A stretch of DNA of 64,000 nt from Planomicrobium soli (GCF_003014655.1 NZ_PYAT01000002.1:248001-312000), one strand, 5' to 3'; positions 33,720 to 42,822 are shown, counted from the stretch's first letter. Made by a program: numbers and translations. The notes: generated by a model not told the origin, from the letters alone.

Positions 33720-36023
33720 TTATACTCTATAGCTTCTAACCGGACGATCTAAAACATCATCTATACTTATTTCGGAATTCCCTTTTAGTTTTTGTGGTTT
33801 CGTTTTTCTTGATGTTCGCACTTCACTGAAAGCATCTTCAATATAAGACTCAACAGTAGAATCAAATTCTTGAAGAACTCTAATAAGATTCGACTTAACA
33901 TCTGCATCTTCAGTAAGGTCTATAATACTCATGACTTCACCTTTCACTACTTCTTTTACTGAATGTAATTCTTCATAAGAATCGTCTTTGAATAAATCTA
34001 TTTCACAAAGTTCATCTACTGTATTTATATAGTTGTAAGTATCTATATAGTATTCTAGTTCACTTAAAACCATTTTAATAAAATAGTCTTTATCAACTTT
34101 ATCGATTCTGCGATTCTTCATCATTACATTTATTATTAAATCAAGTAGAATTATATGTTCTTCAAAACTTAAACCTTCGAATAAGATTTCCATGTTTTCT
34201 ATACTGCCAAGTTTCTCATCTATTTTATAATAGTTTCTTAAATGCTCGTTTTGTAAAAAGGATTGGATAAGATTAATTTTATTCATGCTATGTTTACCAA
34301 TTCGCGTAAAACTATCTAATGACACTAATAAATTTAAACTTTCTTCGTATGCTTCTTTTAAAATAGTATGCTCTGCCACTGTATATATAATAATTTCATG
34401 TAACTTCTCTTTCTGAATAGTACTGTATTCCAAAACTTTTTCATTTACTACTAGCTGTCTCAATACATCATTGAAATCGTCAGGAGAATATAGACGTTCA
34501 AGTTGGTCTAAATAAACTGATTTTCGCTTTAAATTTTCTAGCATTAAATCATTTCTAAAAGTTGCATCCTTTAAGTAGTCATTTATAGAGGGATTCGATA
34601 CTCCTACTTTTATTCCGTTATAATCATCAACCACTTTAATCATTGAATGATTTAAACGTTGGAGGATACTTTCAAAATTATTAATCGTATTATCTACATT
34701 TAAATTTGTTGAAATATAGTAGTTAAAACTTTTTTTAAAAACCTCTATAGAAACCAGTGTATCTGTCAATGAATATAATATATACATAAAAGTTCTATCT
34801 AAATCTTTTATCCTCAGCTCAAATTCATTTCGCCAAATATCTTTGGGATTATTTAAGTTTTCTAAAATAAACTCATAGTAATCTGTTTTCACTACAGCTT
34901 CTACCTTAATCGGTAAAGTCACATATTCAATGACTCTTGGATTATAATTTCTGTGTTGAACAATATGCATGTAATTCTTGTCTCTTCTTACACTATTATA
35001 ATAATCATCAGTCACTTTGTTTTTTACTAATAACGCATAAAATATCCTTGCTTTTTCAACATCTCTTATTTCATTCATATTAATTCGGCGCATTTGCATC
35101 TGTTGTGTACTAAAATATCTATTCAGCGCTTCATAAGCATTGTTTGCTTCATTTAAAATAGTAACCCGCGAATTCAATATTATAATTTTGTTTTTATGTT
35201 GTTCGACGAATTTTATCAAACTTAATAATTGTTGATCTTGCCCATCTTTCAACTTGAAGTAATGCTGCCCTAGAAAATCGTCTAGAAAAATAACTTCTTT
35301 TAAATCTTTATTTAGCGTTACTGCTCTTTTTATCGTATCTATATCTCCGTTAGTTGAAAAACGAACTTTATATCCGTCCCTAATAAAATGTAGTAACAAC
35401 ATTTTTGAGTTAATAGTTTTACCGACTCCGGGATCTCCATAAAGCAATACTTTTCTTTCTCTTTCTAGTATTTCAATGCAAAAATTGAAAATATCTGTTT
35501 GAACAAAGTATTTAAGTTCTTCTTCTATGTCTGAGATTAAGACTTCACTATCAATGAATACTTCTTGATTTAAATAGTCCTTTAAAACGTGGTCAGTTAC
35601 GACCCATAATTTAAATTGGCTGCGCAGTATATCAAGATTATCTTCGCTTTCTAAAAAACGGTCTATATCCTCTCGAGTAATTATATTTTTTTCACTTTTC
35701 ATATAATCTTGAAACAAGCTATAGACTTCTTTTATATTTTGGGGAGTAAGTGATTGCGAAGTAAAAATATAGTACTGCTTTGGTTTTAGTTTCTTTACTT
35801 TTTCAACTTCTGTTTTTAAAGACCTTTTAAAACTTGCATAATTACTTTTTTCAAAGTGTTTTACTTGGACTAATACATTTCTATTAATTACATCATCAAC
35901 AAGATCTATTCCACCGTCTTTTCCTTTTGGAAAGTATCTTAACTCGATTTTAAGTTTCCTCTCCATAATATCTATACACAGCTTTTCAAATTCAAAGTCA
36001 TTTAGTCTCGAGTATTCAAACAT
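33720..36023 (-). CDS. Mrr-like nuclease fused to a STAND-type NTPase; candidate phage defence protein
   Basis: 767 residues. Residues 1-110 form a restriction-endonuclease-like (Mrr/PD-(D/E)XK) domain with GKDGGIDL (Asp40) and VQVKHF (Gln53-Lys55). Residues about 175-300 form a P-loop NTPase close to the nSTAND3 group: Walker A YGDPGVGKT (195-203), Walker B VIFLDDF (244-250) and an NSR sensor near 284-286. The rest (300-767) is helical and without named repeats; it may be the sensor. Nuclease-STAND fusions of Avs type cut DNA after sensing phage proteins, but those are usually larger. RBS TTAGGAGG. Strikingly AT-rich against its surroundings, suggesting transfer. Confidence 0.72.
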   Translation of the reverse strand: MFEYSRLNDFEFEKLCIDIMERKLKIELRYFPKGKDGGIDLVDDVINRNVLVQVKHFEKSNYASFKRSLKTEVEKVKKLKPKQYYIFTSQSLTPQNIKEVYSLFQDYMKSEKNIITREDIDRFLESEDNLDILRSQFKLWVVTDHVLKDYLNQEVFIDSEVLISDIEEELKYFVQTDIFNFCIEILERERKVLLYGDPGVGKTINSKMLLLHFIRDGYKVRFSTNGDIDTIKRAVTLNKDLKEVIFLDDFLGQHYFKLKDGQDQQLLSLIKFVEQHKNKIIILNSRVTILNEANNAYEALNRYFSTQQMQMRRINMNEIRDVEKARIFYALLVKNKVTDDYYNSVRRDKNYMHIVQHRNYNPRVIEYVTLPIKVEAVVKTDYYEFILENLNNPKDIWRNEFELRIKDLDRTFMYILYSLTDTLVSIEVFKKSFNYYISTNLNVDNTINNFESILQRLNHSMIKVVDDYNGIKVGVSNPSINDYLKDATFRNDLMLENLKRKSVYLDQLERLYSPDDFNDVLRQLVVNEKVLEYSTIQKEKLHEIIIYTVAEHTILKEAYEESLNLLVSLDSFTRIGKHSMNKINLIQSFLQNEHLRNYYKIDEKLGSIENMEILFEGLSFEEHIILLDLIINVMMKNRRIDKVDKDYFIKMVLSELEYYIDTYNYINTVDELCEIDLFKDDSYEELHSVKEVVKGEVMSIIDLTEDADVKSNLIRVLQEFDSTVESYIEDAFSEVRTSRKTKPQKLKGNSEISIDDVLDRPVRSYRV

Positions 36024-36077
36024 GTTTGCCTCCTAATCTACTGCAAATTTACTTATTTCGAAAAGAAAATCTTCTAG

Positions 36078-36275
36078 ATGCGAAAAGAGATACTTATTAC
36101 AAAAAGACATAACTATAACCACATTTCAATTTTTATCACTTTAATATTAGCATTATTTAACTATTTTTTTACTGCTTTTGGAAAATTCCTTGTAATTAGT
36201 TTGGCTTTATTTTTATATAGCTTTGTGAACTATTTAGATGCTTTGTTTCTACAGAGTTCAAGTGTAATTTGCTAA
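36078..36275 (+). CDS. Doubtful small hydrophobic ORF, 65 aa
   Basis: Divergent from the nuclease-STAND gene. The frame encodes one long or two short membrane spans (ISIFITLILALFNYFFTAFG). No convincing RBS. A hairpin at 36374 lies downstream. Could be a small island membrane protein or chance in AT-rich DNA. Confidence 0.2.
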   Translation: MRKEILITKRHNYNHISIFITLILALFNYFFTAFGKFLVISLALFLYSFVNYLDALFLQSSSVIC

Positions 36276-36373
36276 AATCCCTTTAATTTGTTAATTTGCT
36301 TTATTCTCTCTTCGAAGTTGTGGCTTACAATAAATAAAGTAAATATGAGAGATTAAAGATTTTTGCCTCATAA

Positions 36374-36404
36374 GAAAAGCGAATCCGTTTGGATTCGCTT
36401 TTTC
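36374..36404. terminator. Bidirectional terminator between the island and the YciI-like gene
   Basis: AAAGCGAATCC and GGATTCGCTTT around GTTT, T-runs on both strands. Suits the end of the minus-strand YciI gene. Confidence 0.75.
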
Positions 36405-36486
36405 TATTTATTCTTATGTTTTAATTAATGTGCTCCTGAGGCATTTTATTATATATTCAGCGGCGTACTTTACATCCGCTTCTCCT

Positions 36487-36768
36487 TTAACTACCTAATT
36501 TCAAATCCGCAAAAAGCAAACCCCATTCATGAATTTTATAGGTCCGTGCACCGCTCTGAACAAAAGGGTCTTGTTTAACAAGAGCCTCGCACTCCTCATA
36601 AGTTTCAGCGTTGTATATCACCAAACCGCCAGAGCCGTCGACAAAGCGGCCGAATGCCGATACATGGCCGGCTTGCTTCATTTCATCGAGGAACGCTAAG
36701 TGTGCTGGTCTTTCCTGATCTGATTTTTCCTTATCCACTAAAGGCAACAGAACTGCATAATGAGTCAT
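36487..36768 (-). CDS. YciI-like protein
   Basis: 93 residues of the YciI/YCII fold (dimeric alpha+beta barrel): HLAFLDEMKQAGHVSAFGRF, SGGLVIYNAETYEECEALV, DPFV. Function unknown; some relatives are dehalogenase-like or accessory. Gene follows the aldo/keto reductase on the same strand with a 64-nt gap, so an operon is possible. Confidence 0.8.
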   Translation of the reverse strand: MTHYAVLLPLVDKEKSDQERPAHLAFLDEMKQAGHVSAFGRFVDGSGGLVIYNAETYEECEALVKQDPFVQSGARTYKIHEWGLLFADLKLGS

Positions 36769-36832
36769 TTGATTGATTTCCCCTTTTCAATAGTTTCACT
36801 TGCATTCAAACCATTCTATACTTACGCTCTTT

Positions 36833-37675
36833 TTAAAACTCTTCATGAGTAGCCGGGTCCATATCATTCAGTCTGCCATCCGGCTTAGACAGCCCTGCTA
36901 TCGCACTCATTTCAGTTTCGCTTAAAGCAAAATCAAAAATATTTATGTTTTCCCGCTGCCGCTGAGGAGAAGTGGACCGCGGAATTGAAACAGAGCCGAT
37001 CTGGTGATGCCAGCGCAGCACCACTTGCGCAATGGTCTTATTATGATTCTCGGCAATCTTCCCTATTGTTTCATTTGATAGAATGTCCGATGATCTGGCA
37101 AGCGGGCTCCACGACTGCGTTTGGATGCCCCTTTCCTCATGCACTTTCCGCTGCTCTTCCTGGTTAAAGAACGGATGCAGTTCGACTTGGTTGAGACTTG
37201 GCGTTACCCCGGTCTCTTGTATAATGCGCTCCAGGTGCTCTGGCAGGAAGTTGCTTACGCCGATCGACCGGACCAATCCCCATTTCTTCGCATCGATCAG
37301 GGCCTGCCATGCTTCTACATACTGGTCCTGCTTTGGAAGCGGCCAATGAATGATATATAAATCCAGGTAATCGAGCTTGGAACGGTACAGCGATTCCTGG
37401 ATCGCCACTAATGCTTTCTCATAAGTATGGTAGCGGCCTGGCAGCTTGGAGGTAATCCACAATTCCTCGCGGGAGATGCCGCTGCGCTTGATGCCTTCTC
37501 CGACCGCTCCTTCGTTCTCGTAATTGTAGGCCGTATCAATTAGCCGGTAACCGGCGTTGATTCCGCTGCTGACGGCGTCCGCTCCTGCATTGCCCCATAG
37601 CCCGTATGTACCCAGTCCGGTAACCGGCAGTTTTGTTCCATCGTTCAGCGTTACTTCTGGTATTGCTTTTTCCAT
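36833..37675 (-). CDS. Aldo/keto reductase (YvgN/AKR5 type)
   Basis: 280 residues. Tetrad: Asp and Tyr in LIDTAYNYENE, Lys in TSKLPGRYH, His in IIHWPLP; IPRSTSPQR provides the NADPH-phosphate loop. This branch reduces methylglyoxal and other aldehydes. RBS GAGAGGAGTG. Distinct from the aldo/keto reductase at 13212. Confidence 0.88.
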   Translation of the reverse strand: MEKAIPEVTLNDGTKLPVTGLGTYGLWGNAGADAVSSGINAGYRLIDTAYNYENEGAVGEGIKRSGISREELWITSKLPGRYHTYEKALVAIQESLYRSKLDYLDLYIIHWPLPKQDQYVEAWQALIDAKKWGLVRSIGVSNFLPEHLERIIQETGVTPSLNQVELHPFFNQEEQRKVHEERGIQTQSWSPLARSSDILSNETIGKIAENHNKTIAQVVLRWHHQIGSVSIPRSTSPQRQRENINIFDFALSETEMSAIAGLSKPDGRLNDMDPATHEEF

Positions 37676-37975
37676 TGGGTTTCACTCCTCTCGGTTCCCT
37701 TTTAAGGTTACTCTTGCGCGGTGGTAAAATCAAACAATTCTGACTAGAAAAAGCATCATCACTTCTTTATGGTCACGATCTCTTTAAAAATGGTTGTGCA
37801 TCCAAATTGTTTAATTCCTGTCACTTTTAAAGTGTTGAAAAACGGTTATGCCATAACCTCAACATGACGCCCATGATATAATAGTTGGAGTTTGGGAAAT
37901 AGCAGGTCCCCATCCATTCCTGAAAACAGGAGCCAAAAACCTGCAAAGAAAAAGTAAGGAGTCGTCACTTTAGTT
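37676..37975 (+). promoter_or_regulatory. Upstream region of the sodium channel with extended -10 promoter
   Basis: TGATATAAT at 37874-37882 is a full extended -10 (TGnTATAAT); a -35 is weak, as usual for that class. Start would be near 37889, about 87 nt before the gene. Confidence 0.5.
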
Positions 37976-38770
37976 ATGAAAGATAGAATGATACGCATTA
38001 TGGAAGGCAAAAGAGTCACCAATTTCATTACCATCCTGATCCTCATTAACGCAATTCTTGTTGGCCTTGAGACTTATCCGGATTTCGCTGCGAAATACAG
38101 CACTTGGCTATTGGCACTGGATTTTGTCATTCTCGGGTTTTTCACCTTGGAAATCCTAATTAAGCTTTATCTTTACCGCACCAAATTCTTCCGGAACGGT
38201 TGGAACAATTTCGACTTTATCATTGTGGTCGGCAGTCTTGTTCTCTACAACTCCCCATACATAAGCGTTTTACGTATTTTCCGTGTGCTGCGTGTATTGC
38301 GGACAATTACCACGATCCCTTCTTTGCGAAGAGTGGTGGCCGCGTTATTTATGGCCATTCCGACCATAACCAGCGTCATTGTGCTGATGTCGATCATTTT
38401 TTACGTGTATGCGGTTATCGGCACATTCTTTTATTCCTCGGTTGAACCGGAATTTTTCGGCAATCTTGGTTTGTCGTTCATCACCTTATTCCAAGTCTTC
38501 ACCCTCGAATCCTGGGCAAGCGGCGTGTTCCGTCCCATATTTGAAGTGGTTCCGTGGTCGTGGCTCTATTTCGTTTCCTTTATTGTCATTTCGACTTTCC
38601 TCATGATCAACTTGATCGTCGGGGAAATCGTCAACAACGCCCAAAAGATTTCAGAGGAAATCGACGCGGAAACAGCTGGAATCATAGAGGAATTATCGGA
38701 AATCGATGAGCTTAAAGCTGAAGTAGCCGAGTTGAAAACTATGATTCAAACTTTGGTAGACCGGAAATAA
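37976..38770 (+). CDS. Voltage-gated sodium channel, NaChBac family
   Basis: 264 residues, one 6-span domain. S4 carries Arg at every third position (R100, R103, R106, R109 in VLRIFRVLRVLRT). The pore has the filter TLESWAS (176-182), the sequence of NaChBac, selective for Na+. After S6 a Glu-rich and heptad region (IIEELSEIDELKAEVAELKTM) forms the four-stranded coiled coil that holds the tetramer. In alkaliphilic and marine Bacillales the channel supports pH homeostasis, motility and chemotaxis. Single gene with terminator. Confidence 0.92.
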   Translation: MKDRMIRIMEGKRVTNFITILILINAILVGLETYPDFAAKYSTWLLALDFVILGFFTLEILIKLYLYRTKFFRNGWNNFDFIIVVGSLVLYNSPYISVLRIFRVLRVLRTITTIPSLRRVVAALFMAIPTITSVIVLMSIIFYVYAVIGTFFYSSVEPEFFGNLGLSFITLFQVFTLESWASGVFRPIFEVVPWSWLYFVSFIVISTFLMINLIVGEIVNNAQKISEEIDAETAGIIEELSEIDELKAEVAELKTMIQTLVDRK

Positions 38771-38795
38771 AACCAGGTTTACAGCAGAACAATAT

Positions 38796-38826
38796 AAACC
38801 ACCTTCTAAATCGGAGGTGGTTTTTG
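38796..38826 (+). terminator. Terminator of the sodium channel gene
   Basis: AAACCACCTTC and GGAGGTGGTTT pair around TAAATC, then TTG. Confidence 0.8.
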
Positions 38827-38951
38827 TTTGGGTAAAAGCAGGTAGTTGAAAGACCCGAAATAGAATATTTCGCCACTTTCTTTAAAAGAAACCAAAATGG
38901 GTATAGAGCACTATACTCATTCACAGATTTCATTTTAAAAGGAGGAACACT

Positions 38952-39293
38952 ATGCATTATCAACTCAACCTGCACTTGGCGCGCGAGAAAAAAGATTATT
39001 ACTGGTTGTTCAAGAGTGAAGAAGATACGATGACGGTTTTCAATGATGTGATCGAGACCTTCAAGCAATACGAACCGCAGGATACGGCAGCGTTCATGAA
39101 GGAAAAGCAACAGGAAATCGACGAGACCGGTGGAAGCAATACGGTCCAAATCGAAGTTGTTAAAGTGGATAAAGAAGCCATCATCCGCTCCGCTTCCTAT
39201 AATGAGATGTGGTATGAAGGCCGGCATTTCCAGGATATCTACAAGACACTTACTGACAGGCTTGGAGTACCGGAAGAGGAATCGATAGCGTAG
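38952..39293 (+). CDS. Hypothetical protein, 113 aa
   Basis: MHYQLNLHLAREKKDYYWLF..., soluble alpha/beta; no family recognised. Excellent RBS AAAAGGAGG and a strong terminator show it is a real gene. Confidence 0.6.
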   Translation: MHYQLNLHLAREKKDYYWLFKSEEDTMTVFNDVIETFKQYEPQDTAAFMKEKQQEIDETGGSNTVQIEVVKVDKEAIIRSASYNEMWYEGRHFQDIYKTLTDRLGVPEEESIA

Positions 39294-39305
39294 CTTCGTT
39301 ACAAC

Positions 39306-39352
39306 AAAGACCCTCTCCAAACAGACCATTTCTGTTTGGAGAGGGTCTTTCC
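39306..39352. terminator. Bidirectional terminator
   Basis: AAAGACCCTCTCCAAACAGA and its full complement around CCATT. Ends the 113-aa gene and the lipoprotein gene from opposite sides. Confidence 0.9.
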
Positions 39353-39356
39353 GTTC

Positions 39357-40019
39357 TCACGATTCAACATTTAACAATTTGATTAACCTAATAACTTCTT
39401 TATCGTCGCCTACGTCAATAGGGACTAGTTCTGTATTATTGATGATCTCGCTGTAGAAATCTTCGCCAGCCGGGTAGTTGCCGTCCCAGCGCAACGGCAC
39501 GTTGTAGACATTGATGGTGCCATCGCCGTTTCCGCTATACGTGACCGATCCGTCCACCAAGCGCGAACCTGCCAGCTGGATCACATCTTCTGGATAGGTG
39601 CCGCTTGTCTCGTCATCCGGGTTGAGCGGCGTGCCGGCTGGCATATAGTTAACGTATAGTCCGTCTATGTCCTGATTTGCCCCAAGCTGCAGCCAGACTC
39701 TGGCGTATTCGATTTCCTGGCTCGAATAGTCGGATAGCGTTTCTTTGCCTTGCTGATCGTTTGTGGTTTCTGAAGCGTCGCTGTTCGATTTTGTCTGAGT
39801 GGATTCTTCTGAAGAGTTGTTCGTGTTCTCCATATCCTGTTCCTCCCGTTCACTGGTCGATTTGCTCTCATCGGTTTCGGTTGTGCCTTTTGGGGCCTGT
39901 TCACTTACAGTATTGTCTTCTGAAGCTTCCGTTGCAGGTTCTCCGTTCGTATTGCCACCGCAGCCCGCCAGCAGTAATAAAACAACGTGGAAATAAAAGA
40001 TCTTCGTGATTGCCTTCAT
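39357..40019 (-). CDS. Lipoprotein with acidic low-complexity linker
   Basis: About 220 residues: signal with lipobox LLLAGC, a Ser/Thr/Glu-rich linker of about 90 residues, and a folded C-terminal part (YARVWLQLGANQDIDGLYVN...TINVYNVPLRWDGNYPAG). Function unknown; similar small lipoproteins occur in Bacillales and staphylococci. The ATG at 40019 with AAAGGTGGGAGG is preferred over the ORF start at 40082. Confidence 0.65.
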   Translation of the reverse strand: MKAITKIFYFHVVLLLLAGCGGNTNGEPATEASEDNTVSEQAPKGTTETDESKSTSEREEQDMENTNNSSEESTQTKSNSDASETTNDQQGKETLSDYSSQEIEYARVWLQLGANQDIDGLYVNYMPAGTPLNPDDETSGTYPEDVIQLAGSRLVDGSVTYSGNGDGTINVYNVPLRWDGNYPAGEDFYSEIINNTELVPIDVGDDKEVIRLIKLLNVES

Positions 40020-40166
40020 TCCTCCCACCTTTCCTTTCTTCTCTATTAATGAACCGCAAGAAGCTCCTGGCAGTATTTTCAATTCACGCAGCTGGTCAGT
40101 ATAGATGATAGCTACAAATTCTATGTTTCAGAAGGTTTTTCCTGCTTGAATTTATTGTCTTCAATT

Positions 40167-40203
40167 AAAAAGGCTGGACAGAATCAATCCGTCCGACCTT
40201 TTT
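40167..40203 (-). terminator. Terminator of the RCC1-repeat gene
   Basis: AAAAAGG-TCGGAC and GTCCAGCC-TTTTT form an imperfect stem, T-run on the minus strand (and also on plus). Confidence 0.6.
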
Positions 40204-40259
40204 GCTTTTACCATAAGATGTTCCAGCTCCTCGTAGAAGTTTTCGTAAACACAGCGAAA

Positions 40260-41135
40260 TTAACCCCTGCTCAACCCGATGCCGCTCCAACCACTCACAA
40301 CGCATTGCCCTTCGCTGTTTCGGCCCGAAGCAACTACCGTACCGTCAGATTTTAGACCAATTGTATGAGCACAGCCTGCCGATACTGCCACGATGTCCCG
40401 CCAATGACTCACATCGCATTGCCCTGCATTGTTCTGGCCCACCGCTACCACAGTGCCATCCTTTTGAAGCCCAATTGTATGATTGCTTCCCGCTGAGATT
40501 GCCCTAATATTGCGCCAGTCACCTACTTTACATTGGCCGTCCTTATTCAAACCCACAGCCGAAACCGTGCCAACGGATTTTAAACCGACGGTATGAAGGT
40601 AACCCGCTGAAATCTCTACTATATCGTTCCATTCATGTACGTTGCACTGGCCATACCGATTATTGCCTGCACTCGTCACCGTACCGTCCAATTGGAGCCC
40701 GACAGTATGCCAGTCACCCGCCGATACCGCCGCAATATCACGCCAGCCGCTCACATTGCATTGGCCTTCATTATTTCCCCCTATAGCCACTACGCTGCCA
40801 TCTGAACGAAGCCCCACGGTACGACGCCAACCAGCCGCGATCGACGCCATTTCGAGCCAGTCGTTTACATCGCATTGGCCATATTTATTCCAACCTGCCG
40901 CCTTTACTTTCCCATCCCTTTGAAGCCCAACCGTATGAGCATTACCCGTATGTGCGCTGCCTGCCGCTACTGCTACCATGCCGCTCCAACCGCCCACATC
41001 GCATTGGCCATATTTATTATCTCCTACAGCGGTAACCGTGCCATCCATTTGGAGCGCAGCAGTATGGCGGTACCCCGCCGCTATGGAATTTTTGGGCCAT
41101 CGTTTCATCTCTAACGCCGCTTCACTGCCCCTCAT
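40260..41135 (-). CDS. RCC1-like repeat protein
   Basis: 291 residues built of about seven 40-residue units with pattern AVSAG-xx-HTxGL-xxDGTV-xAxG-xNxxGQC-xV-xxW, the RCC1/Regulator-of-chromosome-condensation type blade. Seven blades make one beta-propeller. There is no signal peptide or catalytic domain, and each unit has a conserved GQC cysteine. Bacterial RCC1-repeat proteins are mostly uncharacterised binding scaffolds. RBS TAAGGAGG. Single gene. Confidence 0.8.
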   Translation of the reverse strand: MRGSEAALEMKRWPKNSIAAGYRHTAALQMDGTVTAVGDNKYGQCDVGGWSGMVAVAAGSAHTGNAHTVGLQRDGKVKAAGWNKYGQCDVNDWLEMASIAAGWRRTVGLRSDGSVVAIGGNNEGQCNVSGWRDIAAVSAGDWHTVGLQLDGTVTSAGNNRYGQCNVHEWNDIVEISAGYLHTVGLKSVGTVSAVGLNKDGQCKVGDWRNIRAISAGSNHTIGLQKDGTVVAVGQNNAGQCDVSHWRDIVAVSAGCAHTIGLKSDGTVVASGRNSEGQCVVSGWSGIGLSRG

Positions 41136-41298
41136 ATTTTACCTCCTTAAAAGCAATGTATTTTTCCATAAGCCTTCTAGTTTGAGAGACTTTCTTTATT
41201 TATGATTAATCTACCACATAGACATGAAACTCTCATGATAGTTTAAAAATGAAACGTTTTTCTCCTTATTTCGTATTCTTACTAAGGGGGTTTTGATT

Positions 41299-41457
41299 AT
41301 GTCTGAAAGCTTATTTATGTTATTGCCAATTCTTTCAATTTTGTTTACGCTGATTCCGATTGCAGTTGGAATTTATGTGCTTTTCGCTTTTTTGAAACAA
41401 GGGAAAGAACGCAATGCGCTGTTAAGAGAAATTGCGGAAGAACTGCGGAGAAAATAA
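41299..41457 (+). CDS. Small membrane protein, 52 aa
   Basis: MSESLFMLLPILSILFTLIP...: one hydrophobic helix then a basic/acidic helix (LKQGKERNALLREIAEELRR). RBS AAGGGGG 9 nt before ATG. It is followed 23 nt later by the 87-aa gene in the same direction, so they form a pair. Similar short anchors are common in Bacilli. Function unknown. Confidence 0.55.
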   Translation: MSESLFMLLPILSILFTLIPIAVGIYVLFAFLKQGKERNALLREIAEELRRK

Positions 41458-41480
41458 ATTTATAAGAAAGAGGTGCTGGT

Positions 41481-41744
41481 ATGGGATTGATCCGTTTTTT
41501 GTTTTTCAAGAGAAAATGCTTAGTTCATTCAGCGTTCGGGAACAAGATGTATTTTGAAGCAACAAACAAATTAAACAACCATGGAGTGCCATATGATGCG
41601 GTAAGCCGCTTAAGTGCTAATTCGCAATCGGCTTTTGGCGGCTCTACTTCTAGCTTTGTAAGTTTCAAGGAAAGCCCAACGCAATACGATTTTTACGTAG
41701 CTAAAGAAGATGAATACCGTGCCCAGCAAGCTCTTCATCGTTGA
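41481..41744 (+). CDS. Small DUF2007-like hypothetical protein, 87 aa
   Basis: N-terminal basic hydrophobic stretch, then a short alpha/beta fold ending YDFYVAKEDEYRAQQALHR, like small PII-like/DUF2007 proteins (uncertain). RBS AAAGAGGTG. The stop codon lies inside the terminator hairpin that follows. Confidence 0.55.
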   Translation: MGLIRFLFFKRKCLVHSAFGNKMYFEATNKLNNHGVPYDAVSRLSANSQSAFGGSTSSFVSFKESPTQYDFYVAKEDEYRAQQALHR

Positions 41745-41757
41745 GCTTGCTTTTTCA
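41725..41757 (+). terminator. Terminator overlapping the end of the 87-aa gene
   Basis: GCAAGCTC and GAGCTTGC pair around the last codons, followed by TTTTTC. The stop codon TGA sits in the right arm. Confidence 0.75.
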
Positions 41758-41882
41758 TTTTAATAGGCATGCCTATGATCAGAAGTTTCAGCAAGATTGT
41801 TTTAGGGATTAGTAAAGAGAGCCGAAATTCATTACAATAAACTTAACAAAAGCATAAATTTCATTGATTCGGGGTGTTGGGT

Positions 41883-42818
41883 TTGTATAAGTTACCGAAA
41901 AAGCATTTTTGGCACGGACGCGTGGATAGCGAAACCGACCGCGACAGTTTCCGTTTTCATCAAACAATCGAATTTATGGATACCACTGAAGTTCCGGGAG
42001 GCGCATTTTCCCTGATCGGCTTTGAATGCGATGAAGGAGTGCAGCGCAATGGCGGGCAAGCGGGCGCCGCTGATGCGCCGAACGAAATTCGCCGCCAACT
42101 TGCCGACCTCCCCTATCACCTTGGCGACCGGCAGACCTTTGATGTCGGTTCGGTAATGTGTAAAAATAACGACCTGGAAAAAGCCCAGCGCGAACTTGGC
42201 GACCACGTTAACCTGCTGTTCGCAAGCGGCTCATTCCCTATCATTTTAGGCGGTGGGCACGAAACAGCGTACGGTCATTATCTAGGGCTGCGCCGTTTTG
42301 CCGGACCGGATGCAAAGATTGGCATCATCAATATCGATGCGCATTTTGATCTGCGCCAAGCCGATCGCCCGAATTCTGAGACAATGTTCAGGCAGATTCT
42401 TGAACAGGACAGCCAATCGGGCTATCTGGTTCTCGGCATCCAGCCGCTCGGCAACACGAAAACACTTTTTAACCAAGCAGAAAAACTGGGCGCATCGTAC
42501 GTTCTTGCAGAAGCCCTCACTTTGCTGGAATTGCAGAACACGCAAAAACTGATTGATGCGTTTTGCGAAGATTATGATCATGTCATGGTTACACTTTGTA
42601 TGGACTCCATCACATCGCTTTACGCGCCAGGCGTCCTTTCCCCGTCCCCGTTCGGGCTCGATCCAGCGGTGGTGCGCCGGCTATTGTGGCATATCGTCTC
42701 GAATGAAAAAGTCCGGAGCTTTGATCTGTCAGAAGTTGTTCCTAATTTAGATGACAATGGCAAAACAGCAAAGCTCGCCGCTTATTTGGTGGCAGAAGTA
42801 ATGGCTGCTTTTCATTGA
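41883..42818 (+). CDS. hutG: Formimidoylglutamase (HutG), arginase family
   Basis: Hydrolyses N-formimino-L-glutamate to glutamate and formamide, the last step of histidine breakdown. 311 residues of the ureohydrolase fold with metal motifs GGGHETAYGHY and NIDAHFDLR. The third metal motif reads LCMDS, so the usual first Asp of D-x-D is Cys; this may be normal in this branch. End segment SFDLSEVVPNLD supports the assignment. TTG at 41883 with GGGGTG ahead is preferred over GTG at 41874. hutH, hutU and hutI are not near, so it is an orphan here. Confidence 0.82.
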   Translation: MYKLPKKHFWHGRVDSETDRDSFRFHQTIEFMDTTEVPGGAFSLIGFECDEGVQRNGGQAGAADAPNEIRRQLADLPYHLGDRQTFDVGSVMCKNNDLEKAQRELGDHVNLLFASGSFPIILGGGHETAYGHYLGLRRFAGPDAKIGIINIDAHFDLRQADRPNSETMFRQILEQDSQSGYLVLGIQPLGNTKTLFNQAEKLGASYVLAEALTLLELQNTQKLIDAFCEDYDHVMVTLCMDSITSLYAPGVLSPSPFGLDPAVVRRLLWHIVSNEKVRSFDLSEVVPNLDDNGKTAKLAAYLVAEVMAAFH

Positions 42819-42822
42819 TTAC

